Shown: piece after piece, positions 19,280 through 29,252 of the stretch
How the letters are laid out: each line of letters begins with the position of its first letter
Position numbering within the stretch: the first letter of the stretch is position 1
The notes under the pieces: generated by a model
What the model saw: only the letters and a program-made list of their open reading frames with translations
Database searches by the model: none
Told to the model about the DNA's origin: nothing
Assembly (NCBI RefSeq): GCF_002113025.1
Contig: NZ_NEJH01000003.1
Span: 434,001-498,000, forward strand
Source of the DNA: Pseudomonas sp. B28(2017)
Lineage (GTDB): Bacteria; Pseudomonadota; Gammaproteobacteria; Pseudomonadales; Pseudomonadaceae
DNA: 64,000 bases
Reading direction: 5' to 3'
Made by a program: the position numbers and the translations under genes

Positions 19280-19622
19280 TCGTTTTCAAACCTTTGGGGC
19301 TGCCCGCTTGTTCTTAGCGTCAGCGGGCGAGAGGGTGCTAGGATACTGATCCGTTTTAGCGGCGGCCACGCCTATCAGGCCTTTATGCTTGATCAGGTTG
19401 TATGGGTTTGCGGCCGAAGGTGGATATTTATCTACTAAATTCTACCTTTTCGCCGATTTTGCTGCTTTAGTCCTATGAGAAATCGATTTTTTGAGGCGCC
19501 GATGAGCACCTCGACAAAATGTTGCGCGTGAACAAGCTGGGTCAATCGCAGTCTGTTCTGCATCGAATATTTATTTGCCGGGGCGCCATTGGCGCGTCGC
19601 TACCGTGAGATAGCCGTCCTCC
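19280..19622. other. Divergent promoter region between the M16 pair and ftsY
   Basis: 343 bp with no supportable gene. It contains an AT-rich stretch at about 19420-19495 and a 7-bp dyad GCCCGCT / AGCGGGC (19302-19308, 19322-19328) in the M16 leader. It should carry the ftsY and M16 promoters, but I cannot place -35/-10 pairs with confidence. Confidence 0.5.
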
Positions 19623-21086
19623 ATGTTTGGTTCCAACGACGACAAGAAGACCCCAGCTGCGGCTGGCGAGAAGAAAAGCCTGTTCGGATGGCTGCGCAAA
19701 AAGCCGCAGGAACCCGCCGTCGAACAGCCACAACCCATTCCTGAGCCAGCGCCTGCCGCGGCTCCGGTAATAGAACAAGCGCCCGCGCCGGTACTGCAAC
19801 AGCAGGCCGAACCTGCCCGAGAAATCATCGGGCAGCCGCTGACTACCGCTGCCGAGCCATGGCTGACCTTGCCCGTGGCAGAAGAGCCGGTGGCGCTGGT
19901 CGAGAATGACCTGGCACCCCATGTGACCCCGCCGATCCCGGCCCCGGCAGCGTTCACGCCGGCACCGGTCCATGCGCCGGTGGTCGAGCCGGTGGTGGCA
20001 CCCGTCGTTGTGGCTGAGTCTGCACCTGCACCGGTTGTAATCGAGCCGGTTGCCCCGCCCGTCGTGGCCCCGGTAGTTCCGATTGTTGCAGCAACTGCTT
20101 CCGTCCCCGCTCCGGTCGAAACCCCGGTCGCGTCGGCACGCACCGAAGAAACCAAGGCCGGTTTCTTTGCCCGCCTCAAGCAGGGACTGTCCAAGACCAG
20201 CGCCAGTATTGGCGAAGGCATGGCCAGCCTGTTTCTGGGCAAGAAGGTCATTGATGACGAGCTGCTCGAAGATCTCGAGACTCGTTTGCTGACCGCCGAT
20301 GTCGGCGTAGAAGCCACGTCGGTGATCATTCAGCGTTTGACGCAGAAGGTCGCACGCAAAGAGCTGGCCGACGCCAATGCCCTGTACAAATCCCTGCAGG
20401 CCGAATTGGCCGCCATGCTCAAGCCTGTCGAGCAGCCGCTGAAAGTCGCCTCGCAGAACAAGCCGTTCGTGATTCTGGTCGTCGGCGTCAACGGTGCCGG
20501 CAAGACCACCACCATCGGCAAGCTGGCGAAGAAACTGCAGCTGGAAGGCAAGAAAGTCATGCTGGCGGCCGGTGATACCTTCCGTGCGGCGGCGGTGGAG
20601 CAGTTGCAGGTATGGGGTGAGCGCAACAAGATCCCGGTGATCGCGCAGCACACTGGCGCTGACTCGGCTTCGGTGATCTTCGACGCCGTGCAGGCCGCCA
20701 AGGCTCGTGGCATCGATGTGCTGATCGCCGACACCGCCGGTCGCCTGCACACCAAAGACAACCTGATGGAAGAGCTGAAAAAGGTTCGCCGGGTGATCGG
20801 TAAACTTGACGCCGACGCACCTCACGAAGTGCTATTGGTGCTTGACGCCGGCACCGGCCAGAATGCCATCAACCAGGCCAAGCAATTCAACCAGACCGTC
20901 GAACTGACTGGTCTGGCGCTGACCAAGCTCGACGGCACCGCGAAAGGCGGGGTAATTTTCGCCCTGGCCAAGCAATTCGGCTTGCCGATCCGTTACATCG
21001 GCGTCGGCGAAGGCATCGACGATTTGCGTACCTTTGAAGCAGAACCCTTTGTCCAGGCATTGTTTGCCGAACGGGAGCGTTCATGA
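19623..21086 (+). CDS. ftsY: Signal recognition particle receptor FtsY
   Basis: A 487-residue SRP receptor GTPase. The first 170 residues are a low-complexity acidic, Ala/Pro/Val-rich A domain (variable in the family) that binds the membrane and SecYEG. The NG domain follows: P-loop GVNGAGKTTTIGKLA, the insertion-box region LAAGDTFRAAAVEQL, DTAGRLHTKDNLMEEL and TKLDGTAKGG. It docks ribosome-SRP complexes at the inner membrane. ftsE starts inside its stop codon (ATGA), giving the conserved ftsYEX operon followed by rpoH. Confidence 0.97.
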   Translation: MFGSNDDKKTPAAAGEKKSLFGWLRKKPQEPAVEQPQPIPEPAPAAAPVIEQAPAPVLQQQAEPAREIIGQPLTTAAEPWLTLPVAEEPVALVENDLAPHVTPPIPAPAAFTPAPVHAPVVEPVVAPVVVAESAPAPVVIEPVAPPVVAPVVPIVAATASVPAPVETPVASARTEETKAGFFARLKQGLSKTSASIGEGMASLFLGKKVIDDELLEDLETRLLTADVGVEATSVIIQRLTQKVARKELADANALYKSLQAELAAMLKPVEQPLKVASQNKPFVILVVGVNGAGKTTTIGKLAKKLQLEGKKVMLAAGDTFRAAAVEQLQVWGERNKIPVIAQHTGADSASVIFDAVQAAKARGIDVLIADTAGRLHTKDNLMEELKKVRRVIGKLDADAPHEVLLVLDAGTGQNAINQAKQFNQTVELTGLALTKLDGTAKGGVIFALAKQFGLPIRYIGVGEGIDDLRTFEAEPFVQALFAERERS

Positions 21087-21754
21087 TTCGTTTCGAACAG
21101 GTCGGTAAACGCTACCCGAACGGTCACGTCGGCTTGCATGAGCTGAGCTTTCGAGTCCGTCGTGGCGAGTTTCTGTTTGTCACCGGCCATTCCGGTGCCG
21201 GTAAATCCACCCTGTTGCGCCTGTTGCTGGCCATGGAGCGTCCGACCAGCGGCAAGTTGCTGCTCGCCGGGCAAGACCTGAGCACTATCAGCAACGCGCA
21301 GATACCTTTCCTGCGTCGGCAGATCGGCGTGGTGTTCCAGAATCACCAGTTGCTGTTCGATCGCACGGTGTTCAATAACGTTGCGTTGCCTTTGCAGATC
21401 CTGGGCCTGTCCAAGGCCGAGATCGCCAAGCGCGTGGACTCGGCACTGGAGCGCGTGGCGCTGTCGGATAAAACCGATCTGTACCCGGGTGACCTGTCCA
21501 CTGGTCAGCAGCAGCGCGTCGGTATCGCCCGCGCCATCGTCCACCGCCCGGCCTTGCTTCTGGCGGACGAACCGACCGGTAACCTCGACCCGCGTCTGGC
21601 TGCCGAAATCATGGGTGTGTTCGAAGACATCAACCGTCTGGGCACCAGCGTGTTGATCGCCAGTCACGACCTGGCCCTGATCGCCCGCATGCGTCACCGC
21701 ATGCTGACCCTGCAGCGCGGCCGATTGATCGGCGACGGGGAGGCTGCCGTATGA
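21083..21754 (+). CDS. ftsE: Cell division ABC transporter ATPase FtsE
   Basis: A 223-residue ABC ATPase with Walker A GHSGAGKSTLL, signature LSTGQQQRVGIARA and Walker B LLLADEPTGNLD. With FtsX it forms a septal-ring complex that transmits ATP hydrolysis through the membrane to activate peptidoglycan hydrolases at division. Overlaps ftsY and ftsX by 4 bp each (ATGA), implying coupled translation. Confidence 0.97.
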   Translation: MIRFEQVGKRYPNGHVGLHELSFRVRRGEFLFVTGHSGAGKSTLLRLLLAMERPTSGKLLLAGQDLSTISNAQIPFLRRQIGVVFQNHQLLFDRTVFNNVALPLQILGLSKAEIAKRVDSALERVALSDKTDLYPGDLSTGQQQRVGIARAIVHRPALLLADEPTGNLDPRLAAEIMGVFEDINRLGTSVLIASHDLALIARMRHRMLTLQRGRLIGDGEAAV

Positions 21755-22773
21755 GTGCTACCCGCAGCCCGAAGGTTTCCGAGCGCGTGGCCCCGAAAGC
21801 CGCCGATCCGCAACCGCAAAAGAAAAAACACGACGATGACGACGGGCCGGACTTCGCCACGTTGTTCCGTGCCTGGATCGAAAGCCATCGTGCCAGCCTG
21901 GTGGACAGTCTGCGTCGCCTGGGTAAACAACCCATCGGCAGCTTTTTCACCTGCATGGTGATGGCGGTGGCCCTGAGTTTGCCCATGGGCCTGTCACTTT
22001 TGCTAAGTAACGTCGAGCGTCTGGGCGGTTCCTGGCAGCGCGCGGCGCAGATTTCCCTGTACCTGGAAATCGAGGCGAGCCCAGCGCAAGGCGAGGCGTT
22101 GCGCGATCAGATCAAGGGCATGCCTGGTGTCGCCGAGGCCGAATATGTTGGCCGGGAGCAGGCACTGGAAGAGTTCCAGCAACAGTCCGGTCTGGGCGAG
22201 GCGCTCAAGGAGCTGCCGGAGAACCCGCTACCTGGCGTGGTGTTGGTAACGCCGACTGAAGTCGACAAGCCGGCCCTTGAAGCATTAAGACAAAAACTTT
22301 CCGAGTTGCCAAAGGTACAGCAGGCGCAACTTGATTTAGTCTGGGTCGAGCGCCTGGCCGCCATCCTCAAGCTGGGTGACCGTTTTGTCTTCGGTCTGAC
22401 CGTGCTTCTGGTTTCTGCATTACTTTTGGTGATAGGCAATACCATTCGTCTTCATATTGAAAACCGCCGCACAGAGATAGAAGTGATTAAACTGGTCGGC
22501 GGCACTGACAGCTATGTACGCAGGCCCTTTCTATATATGGGCGCGCTGTATGGCTTCGGTGCGGGGGTTCTGTCCTGGGGCGTACTGGCGTTCGGCCTTG
22601 ACTGGCTGAACGACGCGGTGGTGGGGCTGGCCGGTTTGTACGGCAGTGACTTTGCGCTGGCTGGAGTGCCAGTTGCCGACGGTCTGTCTCTCTTGCTTGG
22701 CGCGGTGCTGTTGGGGTATATCGGTGCATGGATTGCAGTCGCACGCCACCTGAGGGAGCTTGCGCCTAAGTAG
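21751..22773 (+). CDS. ftsX: Cell division protein FtsX
   Basis: A 340-residue type VII ABC permease-like membrane protein. The cytoplasmic N-terminus is long and charged ([12 protein letters not shown] near residue 30). One membrane segment near residue 70 is followed by a periplasmic loop of about 100 residues and three further C-terminal membrane segments, the FtsX topology. The large extracytoplasmic loop is the part that contacts EnvC-type activators. rpoH follows after 112 bp, a leader long enough for its own promoter. Confidence 0.95.
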   Translation: MSATRSPKVSERVAPKAADPQPQKKKHDDDDGPDFATLFRAWIESHRASLVDSLRRLGKQPIGSFFTCMVMAVALSLPMGLSLLLSNVERLGGSWQRAAQISLYLEIEASPAQGEALRDQIKGMPGVAEAEYVGREQALEEFQQQSGLGEALKELPENPLPGVVLVTPTEVDKPALEALRQKLSELPKVQQAQLDLVWVERLAAILKLGDRFVFGLTVLLVSALLLVIGNTIRLHIENRRTEIEVIKLVGGTDSYVRRPFLYMGALYGFGAGVLSWGVLAFGLDWLNDAVVGLAGLYGSDFALAGVPVADGLSLLLGAVLLGYIGAWIAVARHLRELAPK

Positions 22774-22885
22774 TATCATTTTGCTCGTATTGACCTTTCA
22801 GCGTTTTTGGGAACTTGTCTTTCGGTTTCCGGTCAATTTTCGCAGTGCTGAACTGCACGAGTTTGTAAGTCGGAGGTTTTTTCGT

Positions 22886-23740
22886 ATGACCAATTCTTTG
22901 CAACCTGCATATGCTCTGGTCCCGGGTGCGAACCTGGAGGCCTATGTGCACACCGTCAACAGCATTCCATTGCTGTCGCCGGAGCAGGAGCGTGAACTGG
23001 CCGAGAGTCTCTATTATGAGCAGGATCTGGGGGCGGCTCGGCAGATGGTGCTCGCCCACCTGCGTTTTGTCGTACATATCGCCCGTAGCTATTCCGGCTA
23101 TGGTCTGGCTCAGGCTGACCTGATCCAGGAAGGTAACGTCGGCCTGATGAAGGCCGTGAAGCGCTTCAACCCGGAAATGGGTGTGCGCCTGGTGTCCTTT
23201 GCCGTGCACTGGATCAAGGCGGAAATCCACGAGTTCATCCTGCGCAACTGGCGCATCGTGAAAGTCGCGACCACCAAGGCCCAGCGCAAGCTGTTCTTCA
23301 ACCTGCGCAGCCAGAAGAAGCGTCTGGCCTGGTTGAATAACGAGGAAGTTCATCGCGTAGCGGAAAGCCTGGGTGTAGAGCCTCGGGAAGTACGCGAGAT
23401 GGAAAGTCGCCTGACCGGCCATGACATGGCCTTCGACCCGGCTGCCGAAGCGGACGATGACAGTGCATTCCAGTCGCCGGCCAACTATCTGGAAGACCAC
23501 CGGTACGACCCGGCGCGTCAACTTGAAGACGCAGACTGGAGCGACAACTCCAACCACAACCTGCACGAAGCGCTGGAAGTGCTGGACGAGCGCAGCCGTG
23601 ACATTCTCTACCAGCGCTGGCTGGCGGAAGAAAAAGCCACGCTGCATGACCTGGCGCAGAAGTACAACGTGTCGGCCGAGCGTATTCGCCAGCTCGAGAA
23701 GAGCGCGATGAACAAGCTCAAGTTGTCGATCGCCGCGTAA
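22886..23740 (+). CDS. rpoH: RNA polymerase heat-shock sigma factor RpoH (sigma-32)
   Basis: A 284-residue sigma factor. GGAGG at 22872-22876, 9 nt before the ATG, fixes the start; the open frame continues into ftsX but is not used. Region 2 ([17 protein letters not shown] and [15 protein letters not shown]), the RpoH box near [14 protein letters not shown] and region 4.2 ([18 protein letters not shown]) are all present. It directs heat-shock transcription. The 112-bp leader may hold promoters or a thermosensing structure, but I do not recognise a ROSE-type element. A strong terminator follows. Confidence 0.97.
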   Translation: MTNSLQPAYALVPGANLEAYVHTVNSIPLLSPEQERELAESLYYEQDLGAARQMVLAHLRFVVHIARSYSGYGLAQADLIQEGNVGLMKAVKRFNPEMGVRLVSFAVHWIKAEIHEFILRNWRIVKVATTKAQRKLFFNLRSQKKRLAWLNNEEVHRVAESLGVEPREVREMESRLTGHDMAFDPAAEADDDSAFQSPANYLEDHRYDPARQLEDADWSDNSNHNLHEALEVLDERSRDILYQRWLAEEKATLHDLAQKYNVSAERIRQLEKSAMNKLKLSIAA

Positions 23741-23754
23741 CTGGCGAGCAGGCA

Positions 23755-23794
23755 AACAAAAACGCCCCGATCATTGATCGGGGCGTTTTTGTTT
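23755..23794. terminator. Bidirectional terminator between rpoH and mtgA
   Basis: A near-perfect palindrome with core CGCCCCGATCA / TGATCGGGGCG is flanked by AAAAA on the left and TTTTT on the right, so it can terminate both convergent genes. Confidence 0.92.
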
Positions 23795-23816
23795 GTTCCT
23801 GCTATTCCTGATCATG

Positions 23817-23938
23817 CCACGACCCCTTGTAGGAGCGAGCGTGCTCGCGATGGTCGTGAACGATAACGCGTAAAACCAGATGCCCAGCGGCGCCCCTGGG
23901 TTTTTCGCGAGCTGGCTCGCTCCTGCAAGGGGTCGTGG
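23817..23938. repeat. Long REPIN-like element, copy 3
   Basis: Ends CCACGACCCCTTGTAGGAGC and the inverted GGGGTCGTGG side enclose the core GATGGTCGTGAACGATAACG. It aligns with the minus strand of copy 4 (26999-27102) along its length. Located at the 3' end of mtgA. Confidence 0.8.
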
Positions 23939-23942
23939 CGTG

Positions 23943-24665
23943 TTATGGGGACCACGGCGCCCGGCGGGAATCGTTGAGCCCAACCAGATAACTGTCACCA
24001 CCCAGCTGGCTCATCTGCCGCCGTATCCAGCCGGCACGACGCGCGACGTAGGAAGTAGGGTGACTGGCGCTCCACACTCGCGGGTTCGGCAACACTGCCG
24101 CCAGCAAGCTGGCCTGTTGGCGGGACAAGGAGCGGGCGCTTACGCCGAAGTGATGCCGGGCTGCGGCCTCTGCACCAAACACCCCATCATCCCATTCGAC
24201 GCTATTGAGATAAACCTCAAGAATCCGCTGCTTGGGCCAGAGCACTTCAATTAACGCAGTAAACCAGGCCTCCAGGCCTTTGCGCAGCCAGCTGCGGCCG
24301 GACCACAGGAACAGGTTTTTCGAGACTTGCTGGCTCAGAGTGCTGGCGCCACGGATCGAACCGCCGCGCTCGTTATGGGCAAACGCTGCCTGAATCGCGC
24401 CGATATCGAAGCCCCAGTGCTCGGAGAACTTCTGGTCTTCTCCGGCAATCACGGCGACTTTCAGGTCATCGGAGATCTCGTCCCAGGGTTTCCAGGTCCG
24501 TTGCAGGTCAATGGGTTCGCCATCGAACCAGGACTCGATCTTGCGTTCGACCATCAGCGCCGTCCCTGGTGGCGGCACCACGCGAAAGATCAGCACCAGC
24601 AATACGCTGCCACCCATGAACCAGAGCACGGCCTTGGTGAAAAGACGAAAATAGATACGCAGCAT
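23943..24665 (-). CDS. mtgA: Monofunctional biosynthetic peptidoglycan transglycosylase
   Basis: A 240-residue GT51 glycosyltransferase with a single N-terminal membrane anchor (AVLWFMGGSVLLVLIF). The catalytic glutamate motif is AGEDQKFSEHWGFD, and the conserved RGASTLSQQVSKNLFLW and ILEVYLNSVEWDDGVFG blocks follow. It polymerises lipid II glycan chains in the periplasm without a transpeptidase domain. The gene stands alone between rpoH and the divergent DUF423 gene. Confidence 0.95.
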   Translation of the reverse strand: MLRIYFRLFTKAVLWFMGGSVLLVLIFRVVPPPGTALMVERKIESWFDGEPIDLQRTWKPWDEISDDLKVAVIAGEDQKFSEHWGFDIGAIQAAFAHNERGGSIRGASTLSQQVSKNLFLWSGRSWLRKGLEAWFTALIEVLWPKQRILEVYLNSVEWDDGVFGAEAAARHHFGVSARSLSRQQASLLAAVLPNPRVWSASHPTSYVARRAGWIRRQMSQLGGDSYLVGLNDSRRAPWSP

Positions 24666-24739
24666 AGAGATGGCTTGGCCGAACCTGTTGAGCGGGCCAT
24701 TATACAGACCCTGTTGATCGAGTCTGACTGGAGTTCTGC

Positions 24740-25120
24740 ATGCTGCGTGGCTTTCTGATGCTGGCTGCTTTTTTCGGCTTCACCGGTGTCGGCCTTGGGG
24801 CCTTTGCCGCCCACGGCCTGAAGAACCGTCTGACACCTGAATATCTGACGATTTTTCATACCGGCGTCACCTATCATCTGGTGCACACCCTGGCGCTGCT
24901 GGGTGTGGCGCTGCTGGCCACGCAGGTTCCCGGTCGTTTGGTCGGCTGGGCCGGCGCATCGTTTGCCGTCGGGATCCTGCTGTTCTCCGGCAGTCTTTAC
25001 GTGCTGACGCTGACGGGTATCAGCAAGCTTGGCATCGTCACCCCGTTTGGCGGTCTGGCCTTCCTCGCGGGTTGGCTCTGCCTGGGCCTCGCCGCCTGGC
25101 GCTTGCCGCTGACCACTTGA
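24740..25120 (+). CDS. DUF423 family membrane protein
   Basis: A 126-residue protein with four predicted membrane segments. The family signature is seen in GFTGVGLGAFAAHGLKNRL and the middle YHLVHTLALLGVALLA; the C-terminal FGGLAFLAGWLCLGLAAW is also typical. This is the YgdD/DUF423 family of inner-membrane proteins with no established function. Divergent from mtgA (74 bp); thiS starts 71 bp downstream with its own probable promoter. Confidence 0.88.
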   Translation: MLRGFLMLAAFFGFTGVGLGAFAAHGLKNRLTPEYLTIFHTGVTYHLVHTLALLGVALLATQVPGRLVGWAGASFAVGILLFSGSLYVLTLTGISKLGIVTPFGGLAFLAGWLCLGLAAWRLPLTT

Positions 25121-25129
25121 CGCTTATTG

Positions 25130-25159
25130 CTGACCTTTAGGTCACGATCGGGCTAGAAT
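25130..25159 (+). promoter_or_regulatory. Candidate sigma-70 promoter for thiS-thiG
   Basis: CTGACC (25130-25135) and TAGAAT (25154-25159) are 18 bp apart, 33 bp before the thiS start. There is no room for, and no sign of, a TPP riboswitch between this and the ATG. Confidence 0.4.
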
Positions 25160-25191
25160 GCCTGCCCCTAAAAATGATGGCGGCATCCGGC

Positions 25192-25392
25192 ATGCGCATT
25201 CAGTTGAACGGCGAATCCTTTGAACTGCCCGACGGTGAAACCGTTGCGGCCCTGCTGACCCGTCTGGACCTGACCGGACGCCGGGTGGCGGTCGAACTCA
25301 ATCTGGATATCGTCCCGCGCAGCCAGCACGCAGACACCACGTTGAACGACGGCGACAACGTCGAAGTGGTACACGCCATCGGCGGCGGCTAA
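25192..25392 (+). CDS. thiS: Sulfur carrier protein ThiS
   Basis: A 66-residue ubiquitin-fold sulfur carrier that ends in the required Gly-Gly (HAIGGG); the C-terminal glycine is adenylated and thiocarboxylated before donating sulfur for the thiazole ring of thiamin. The ATG at 25192 ([15 protein letters not shown]) gives the normal length; upstream in-frame starts lack family similarity. thiG follows after 60 bp. Confidence 0.93.
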   Translation: MRIQLNGESFELPDGETVAALLTRLDLTGRRVAVELNLDIVPRSQHADTTLNDGDNVEVVHAIGGG

Positions 25393-25452
25393 CGGCCTCG
25401 GCCGATTGGCCGCAGAATTCTGCAAGAACCTCACCCCTACAGAGGATTTCCC

Positions 25453-26247
25453 ATGAGCATCGTTCGTAGCGACAAGCCTTTCGTCCTGGCCGGTCGTACT
25501 TACCAGTCGCGGTTGCTGGTCGGTACCGGCAAGTACCGTGACATGGAAGAAACCCGTCAGGCCATCGAAGCCTCGGGTGCCGAAATCGTCACTTTCGCCG
25601 TGCGCCGCACCAACCTCGGGCAGATCGAAGGCGAACCGAACCTGCTTGAGGTGCTGTCGCCGGATCGCTACACCTTCCTGCCGAACACAGCCGGTTGCTA
25701 CGACGCTATCGAGGCCGTGCGCACCTGCCGCCTGGCCCGTGAGCTGCTCGATGGCCACAACCTGGTGAAGCTGGAAGTGCTGGCGGATCAGAAAACCCTG
25801 TTCCCCAACGTGATCGAAACCCTCAAGGCCGCCGAAACGCTGGTCAAGGAAGGCTTCGATGTGATGGTCTACACCAGTGATGACCCGATCATTGCCCGGC
25901 AATTGGCGGAAATCGGCTGCATCGCGGTCATGCCGCTGGCCGGTCTGATCGGTTCGGGCCTGGGGATCTGCAACCCGTACAACCTGCAGATCATCCTCGA
26001 AGAAGCCAAAATCCCGGTGCTGGTGGATGCCGGTGTCGGTACCGCTTCCGACGCCACCATCGCCATGGAGCTGGGTTGTGATGCGGTGCTGATGAACTCG
26101 GCCATCGCTCACGCCCAGCAGCCGGTCATGATGGCTGAAGCCATGAAACATGCGATCGTCGCAGGCCGCCTGGCCTACCTCGCCGGCCGTATGCCGAAAA
26201 AACTCTATGCCAGCGCCTCTTCGCCGCTGGATGGTCTGATCAAGTAA
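25453..26247 (+). CDS. thiG: Thiazole synthase ThiG
   Basis: A 264-residue TIM-barrel enzyme that builds the thiamin thiazole phosphate from deoxyxylulose 5-phosphate, dehydroglycine and ThiS-thiocarboxylate. Family blocks seen are [35 protein letters not shown] (near the Schiff-base lysine), [19 protein letters not shown] and [24 protein letters not shown] site before the ATG. trmB starts 9 bp downstream, so thiS-thiG-trmB probably form one transcript. Confidence 0.97.
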   Translation: MSIVRSDKPFVLAGRTYQSRLLVGTGKYRDMEETRQAIEASGAEIVTFAVRRTNLGQIEGEPNLLEVLSPDRYTFLPNTAGCYDAIEAVRTCRLARELLDGHNLVKLEVLADQKTLFPNVIETLKAAETLVKEGFDVMVYTSDDPIIARQLAEIGCIAVMPLAGLIGSGLGICNPYNLQIILEEAKIPVLVDAGVGTASDATIAMELGCDAVLMNSAIAHAQQPVMMAEAMKHAIVAGRLAYLAGRMPKKLYASASSPLDGLIK

Positions 26248-26256
26248 GAGCCATTG

Positions 26257-26982
26257 ATGACTGAATCGAACGACACGCCTATCCAGACGGAAGAAGGCGA
26301 CGAGCGCCAACACCGCCGCATCAAGAGTTTCGTGATGCGCGCCGGGCGCATGACCGAAGGCCAGCAACGCGGCCTGGAGCAGGGCGCGCCGCTGTTCGTG
26401 CTGCCGCTGGCCGACGCGCCGGTCGACTTCGACCAGGTGTTCGGTCGCTCGGCGCCGCGCTCGCTGGAAATCGGTTTCGGCATGGGCCATTCGCTGTTGG
26501 AAATGGCAGCGGCGGCTCCGGATCAGGATTTCATCGGCGTCGAGGTTCACCGTCCGGGTGTCGGGGCGCTGCTCAATGGCGTGCTGACCCAGGGTCTGAC
26601 CAACCTGCGGGTCTACGATTGCGATGCCATCGAAGTGCTCAACCGCTGCGTGGCCGATAACAGCCTCGATCGCCTGATGCTGTTTTTCCCGGACCCGTGG
26701 CACAAGAGCCGTCACCACAAGCGTCGTATCGTTCAGGCGTCCTTCGCTGAACTGGTGCGAAGCAAGTTGAAGGTTGGCGGCATTCTGCACATGGCCACCG
26801 ACTGGGAACCGTACGCCGAATACATGCTGGAAGTGATGAACGTTGCGCCGGGTTACCGCAACCTTGCCGAAGACGGCAAGTGCGTACCACGTCCGGCCGA
26901 GCGCCCGATCACCAAGTTCGAACGCCGTGGCGAACGGCTTGGGCATGGGGTGTGGGATTTGAAGTTCGAAAAACAGTCCTAA
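26257..26982 (+). CDS. trmB: tRNA (guanine46-N7)-methyltransferase
   Basis: A 241-residue SAM-dependent methyltransferase. The ATG at 26257 is preferred over an in-frame TTG one codon before. Motif I is [16 protein letters not shown], the catalytic/substrate block is [17 protein letters not shown], and [17 protein letters not shown] is the C-terminal family signature. The enzyme makes m7G46 in tRNA. Following DNA is a REPIN-like element. Confidence 0.96.
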   Translation: MTESNDTPIQTEEGDERQHRRIKSFVMRAGRMTEGQQRGLEQGAPLFVLPLADAPVDFDQVFGRSAPRSLEIGFGMGHSLLEMAAAAPDQDFIGVEVHRPGVGALLNGVLTQGLTNLRVYDCDAIEVLNRCVADNSLDRLMLFFPDPWHKSRHHKRRIVQASFAELVRSKLKVGGILHMATDWEPYAEYMLEVMNVAPGYRNLAEDGKCVPRPAERPITKFERRGERLGHGVWDLKFEKQS

Positions 26983-26998
26983 GCTTCACACAATCCAA

Positions 26999-27102
26999 AC
27001 TGTAGGAGCGAGCCTGCTCGCGATGAATCCGAGAGCGACGCGGGCATTCAGAATCCACGCGTCATCGTTGACGACCATCGCGAGCAGGCTCGCTCCTACA
27101 GT
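26999..27102. repeat. Long REPIN-like element, copy 4
   Basis: Perfect inverted ends of at least 27 bp, starting ACTGTAGGAGCGAGCCTGCT, enclose about 50 bp. Read on the minus strand the core is GATGGTCGTCAACGATGACG, matching copies 1-3. It sits between convergent trmB and the DUF3392 gene. Confidence 0.85.
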
Positions 27103-27123
27103 GGTTTTGTGTTGCTCAAAAAC

Positions 27124-27447
27124 TCAGCGACGGTCGGCTACGACGCCAATCAACACCAGTACCACCAGTAGAACCGGCGCCAGGCTGTAGTTGTTGAACT
27201 GGCTCAAGCCGCGCACGACCCATGGTGTGGCGTAGATCAGCGCCGCGCCGCTGCCGATCATGCACAGCAGGGACATCAGCGGCACGCGCAAGGCGCCGGC
27301 GATGCTGCCCAGGCGCTGCTCGACCCAGCCTTTGAAATCCGCACCAAACAGCACGAGCAGGCAGCCCACCAGGGCCAGGGCGATTTCCGAGAGGTTGCTG
27401 CGGCTCCAGCGGGATACTGTGGCCAGCAGGTCGAGTATCAGATCCAT
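27124..27447 (-). CDS. DUF3392 family membrane protein
   Basis: A 107-residue protein with three hydrophobic segments (LALVGCLLVLFGADF, MSLLCMIGSGAALIYA, LAPVLLVVLVLIGVVA). The family is found in gammaproteobacteria beside hemW and rdgB and has no assigned function. Starts 9 bp after hemW and is the last gene of the metX-hemW run. Confidence 0.82.
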   Translation of the reverse strand: MDLILDLLATVSRWSRSNLSEIALALVGCLLVLFGADFKGWVEQRLGSIAGALRVPLMSLLCMIGSGAALIYATPWVVRGLSQFNNYSLAPVLLVVLVLIGVVADRR

Positions 27448-27456
27448 TCGATTTCC

Positions 27457-28659
27457 TTATGTCAGAAATTTCTGCAGCAAGTCGTTGAGGAACAACTGTC
27501 CGCGCTCGGTGGCCGCCAGACGTGACGGTTCGACCTGTAGCAGGCCGCTTTGTTCTGCGTCGCGGCGACCTTCGGCGAGGCTGTCCAGCGTCATGCCCGT
27601 GCGTTCCGGGTACAGCCGCGATTCGACACCCTCAGTCAGGCGCAGCGCGTTCATCAGGAACTCGAACGGCATCTCTTCATTGCTCAGCGCTTTCTCGCCG
27701 GCCTTAAAGCTTTTCGCCGGATTCAGGTAGTCCTTCGGCAGGCGGGTCTTCCAGGTGCGGATGATGCGCCCGTCCGGATGACTGAGCTTGCCGTGGGCGC
27801 CGGCGCCGATGCCAATGAAGTCGCCAAAACTCCAGTAATTGAGGTTGTGTCGCGCTGGTCGACCGGGCAGGGCATAGGCCGAGACTTCGTATTGCACATA
27901 ACCGTGTTCGGCCAGCAGCGCTTGCCCGGCCTCCTGAATGTCCCACAGCGTGTCGTCTTCCGGCAGCGTCGGCGGCTGGTTCCAGAACACCGTGTTCGGT
28001 TCCAGGGTCAGTTGATACCACGACAGATGTGTCGGTTTCAGGGCGATAGCTGTGCGCAGGTCAGCCAAGGCATCGTCCAGGGACTGATTCGGCAAGCCAT
28101 GCATCAAGTCCAGGTTGAAGTTGTCGAACCCGGCCTGCCGCGCCATGCCGGCGGCGCGTACGGCTTCGTCACCGTTGTGAATCCGTCCCAGGGCCTCGAG
28201 CTTTTCTTGCTGAAAGCTCTGGATGCCGATCGACAGGCGATTGATCCCCAGTTTCCGGTACGCCACGAACTTGTCCTGCTCGAACGTCCCCGGATTGGCT
28301 TCCAGAGTGATTTCGATGTCGCTGGCAAACGGGATGCGTTGCTCGACGCCCTTGAGCAAACGGCCCAGCGCCTCGGCGCTGAACAGGCTCGGCGTGCCGC
28401 CACCGAAGAAGATCGAACTCAGCTTACGACCATGGACGGCGTGCAGGTCCTGGTCGAGATCGGCCAGCAAGGCGTCGACGTACTCTTCTTCCGGCAGCAC
28501 AGGGCTGGCGGTGTGGGAGTTGAAGTCGCAATAAGGGCATTTGCGCACGCACCACGGGATGTGGATGTACAGCGCCAGGGGCGGTAGCACAGGCAAGGCC
28601 GCCCGAGGAGATTGCGCGCCGCCGAAGATCAGCGGCGACGCGGATGATTCAGAAGTCAT
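27457..28659 (-). CDS. hemW: Radical SAM heme chaperone HemW
   Basis: A 400-residue radical SAM protein of the coproporphyrinogen dehydrogenase-like family. The [4Fe-4S]/SAM motif is [11 protein letters not shown] (CX3CX2C), followed by [15 protein letters not shown] and the C-terminal HemW domain. HemN-type enzymes have an extra N-terminal motif that is absent here, so a heme chaperone role is more likely than HemN activity. The start ATG overlaps the rdgB stop (ATGA). The open frame continues upstream but over rdgB. Confidence 0.92.
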   Translation of the reverse strand: MTSESSASPLIFGGAQSPRAALPVLPPLALYIHIPWCVRKCPYCDFNSHTASPVLPEEEYVDALLADLDQDLHAVHGRKLSSIFFGGGTPSLFSAEALGRLLKGVEQRIPFASDIEITLEANPGTFEQDKFVAYRKLGINRLSIGIQSFQQEKLEALGRIHNGDEAVRAAGMARQAGFDNFNLDLMHGLPNQSLDDALADLRTAIALKPTHLSWYQLTLEPNTVFWNQPPTLPEDDTLWDIQEAGQALLAEHGYVQYEVSAYALPGRPARHNLNYWSFGDFIGIGAGAHGKLSHPDGRIIRTWKTRLPKDYLNPAKSFKAGEKALSNEEMPFEFLMNALRLTEGVESRLYPERTGMTLDSLAEGRRDAEQSGLLQVEPSRLAATERGQLFLNDLLQKFLT

Positions 28660-29252
28660 TTCAATCCCAGACGCTGGCGCAGCAGATCCATTGCACGGGC
28701 GCGGTGGCTGATCTGGTTTTTGTCGCCGGGCTTGAGTTCCGCGCTGGAGCAATCGCGCTCCGGCACCCAGAACAGCGGGTCGTAGCCGAAACCGTGTTCG
28801 CCGCTGGCCTGGGTCAGGATGCGTCCGTGCCACAAACCTTCGCAGAGGATCGGCAACGGATCATCGGCGTGGCGCACCAGTGCCAGTACGCAGACGAACT
28901 GCGCGCTACGCTCGGCTTCAGGTACGTCCTTCAACACGTCGAGCAGCTTGGCGTTGTTCGCCGCATCGCCCCGGCCGTCGGCATAACGCGCCGAGTAGAT
29001 ACCTGGCGCTCCGCCGAGGAAATCCACCGCCAGCCCGGAATCGTCGGCCAGTGCCGGCAGGCCGGAAATGCGCGCGGCATTGCGGGCCTTGAGGATGGCG
29101 TTCTCGACGAACGACAGACCGGTTTCTTCAGGCTCGACGCTGCTGAACTCGCCGATCGAGCGCAGTTGCACCGATTCGCCGAGCATGGCCTGGAGTTCCT
29201 TGAGTTTGCCGGCGTTATGGCTGGCCAGTACGAGTTGCGTGAAATTCATCAT
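28656..29252 (-). CDS. rdgB: XTP/dITP diphosphatase (RdgB/HAM1)
   Basis: A 198-residue non-canonical purine NTP pyrophosphatase that clears dITP, dXTP and XTP. The N-terminal substrate loop is [14 protein letters not shown], with [20 protein letters not shown] and the C-terminal [10 protein letters not shown] block. Two adjacent ATGs (29252 and 29249) are possible starts; the first overlaps the upstream stop codon. Part of the metX-to-hemW transcript. Confidence 0.95.
   Translation of the reverse strand: MMNFTQLVLASHNAGKLKELQAMLGESVQLRSIGEFSSVEPEETGLSFVENAILKARNAARISGLPALADDSGLAVDFLGGAPGIYSARYADGRGDAANNAKLLDVLKDVPEAERSAQFVCVLALVRHADDPLPILCEGLWHGRILTQASGEHGFGYDPLFWVPERDCSSAELKPGDKNQISHRARAMDLLRQRLGLK

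Noticed and set aside
22774-22885. A ROSE or other RNA thermometer in the rpoH leader
   Set aside because: No UNGG-type element pairing with the GGAGG site could be identified by eye; folding would be needed to claim it.
25121-25191. A TPP riboswitch before thiS
   Set aside because: Only 71 bp separate the DUF423 stop from the thiS ATG, and no THI-box pattern is present.
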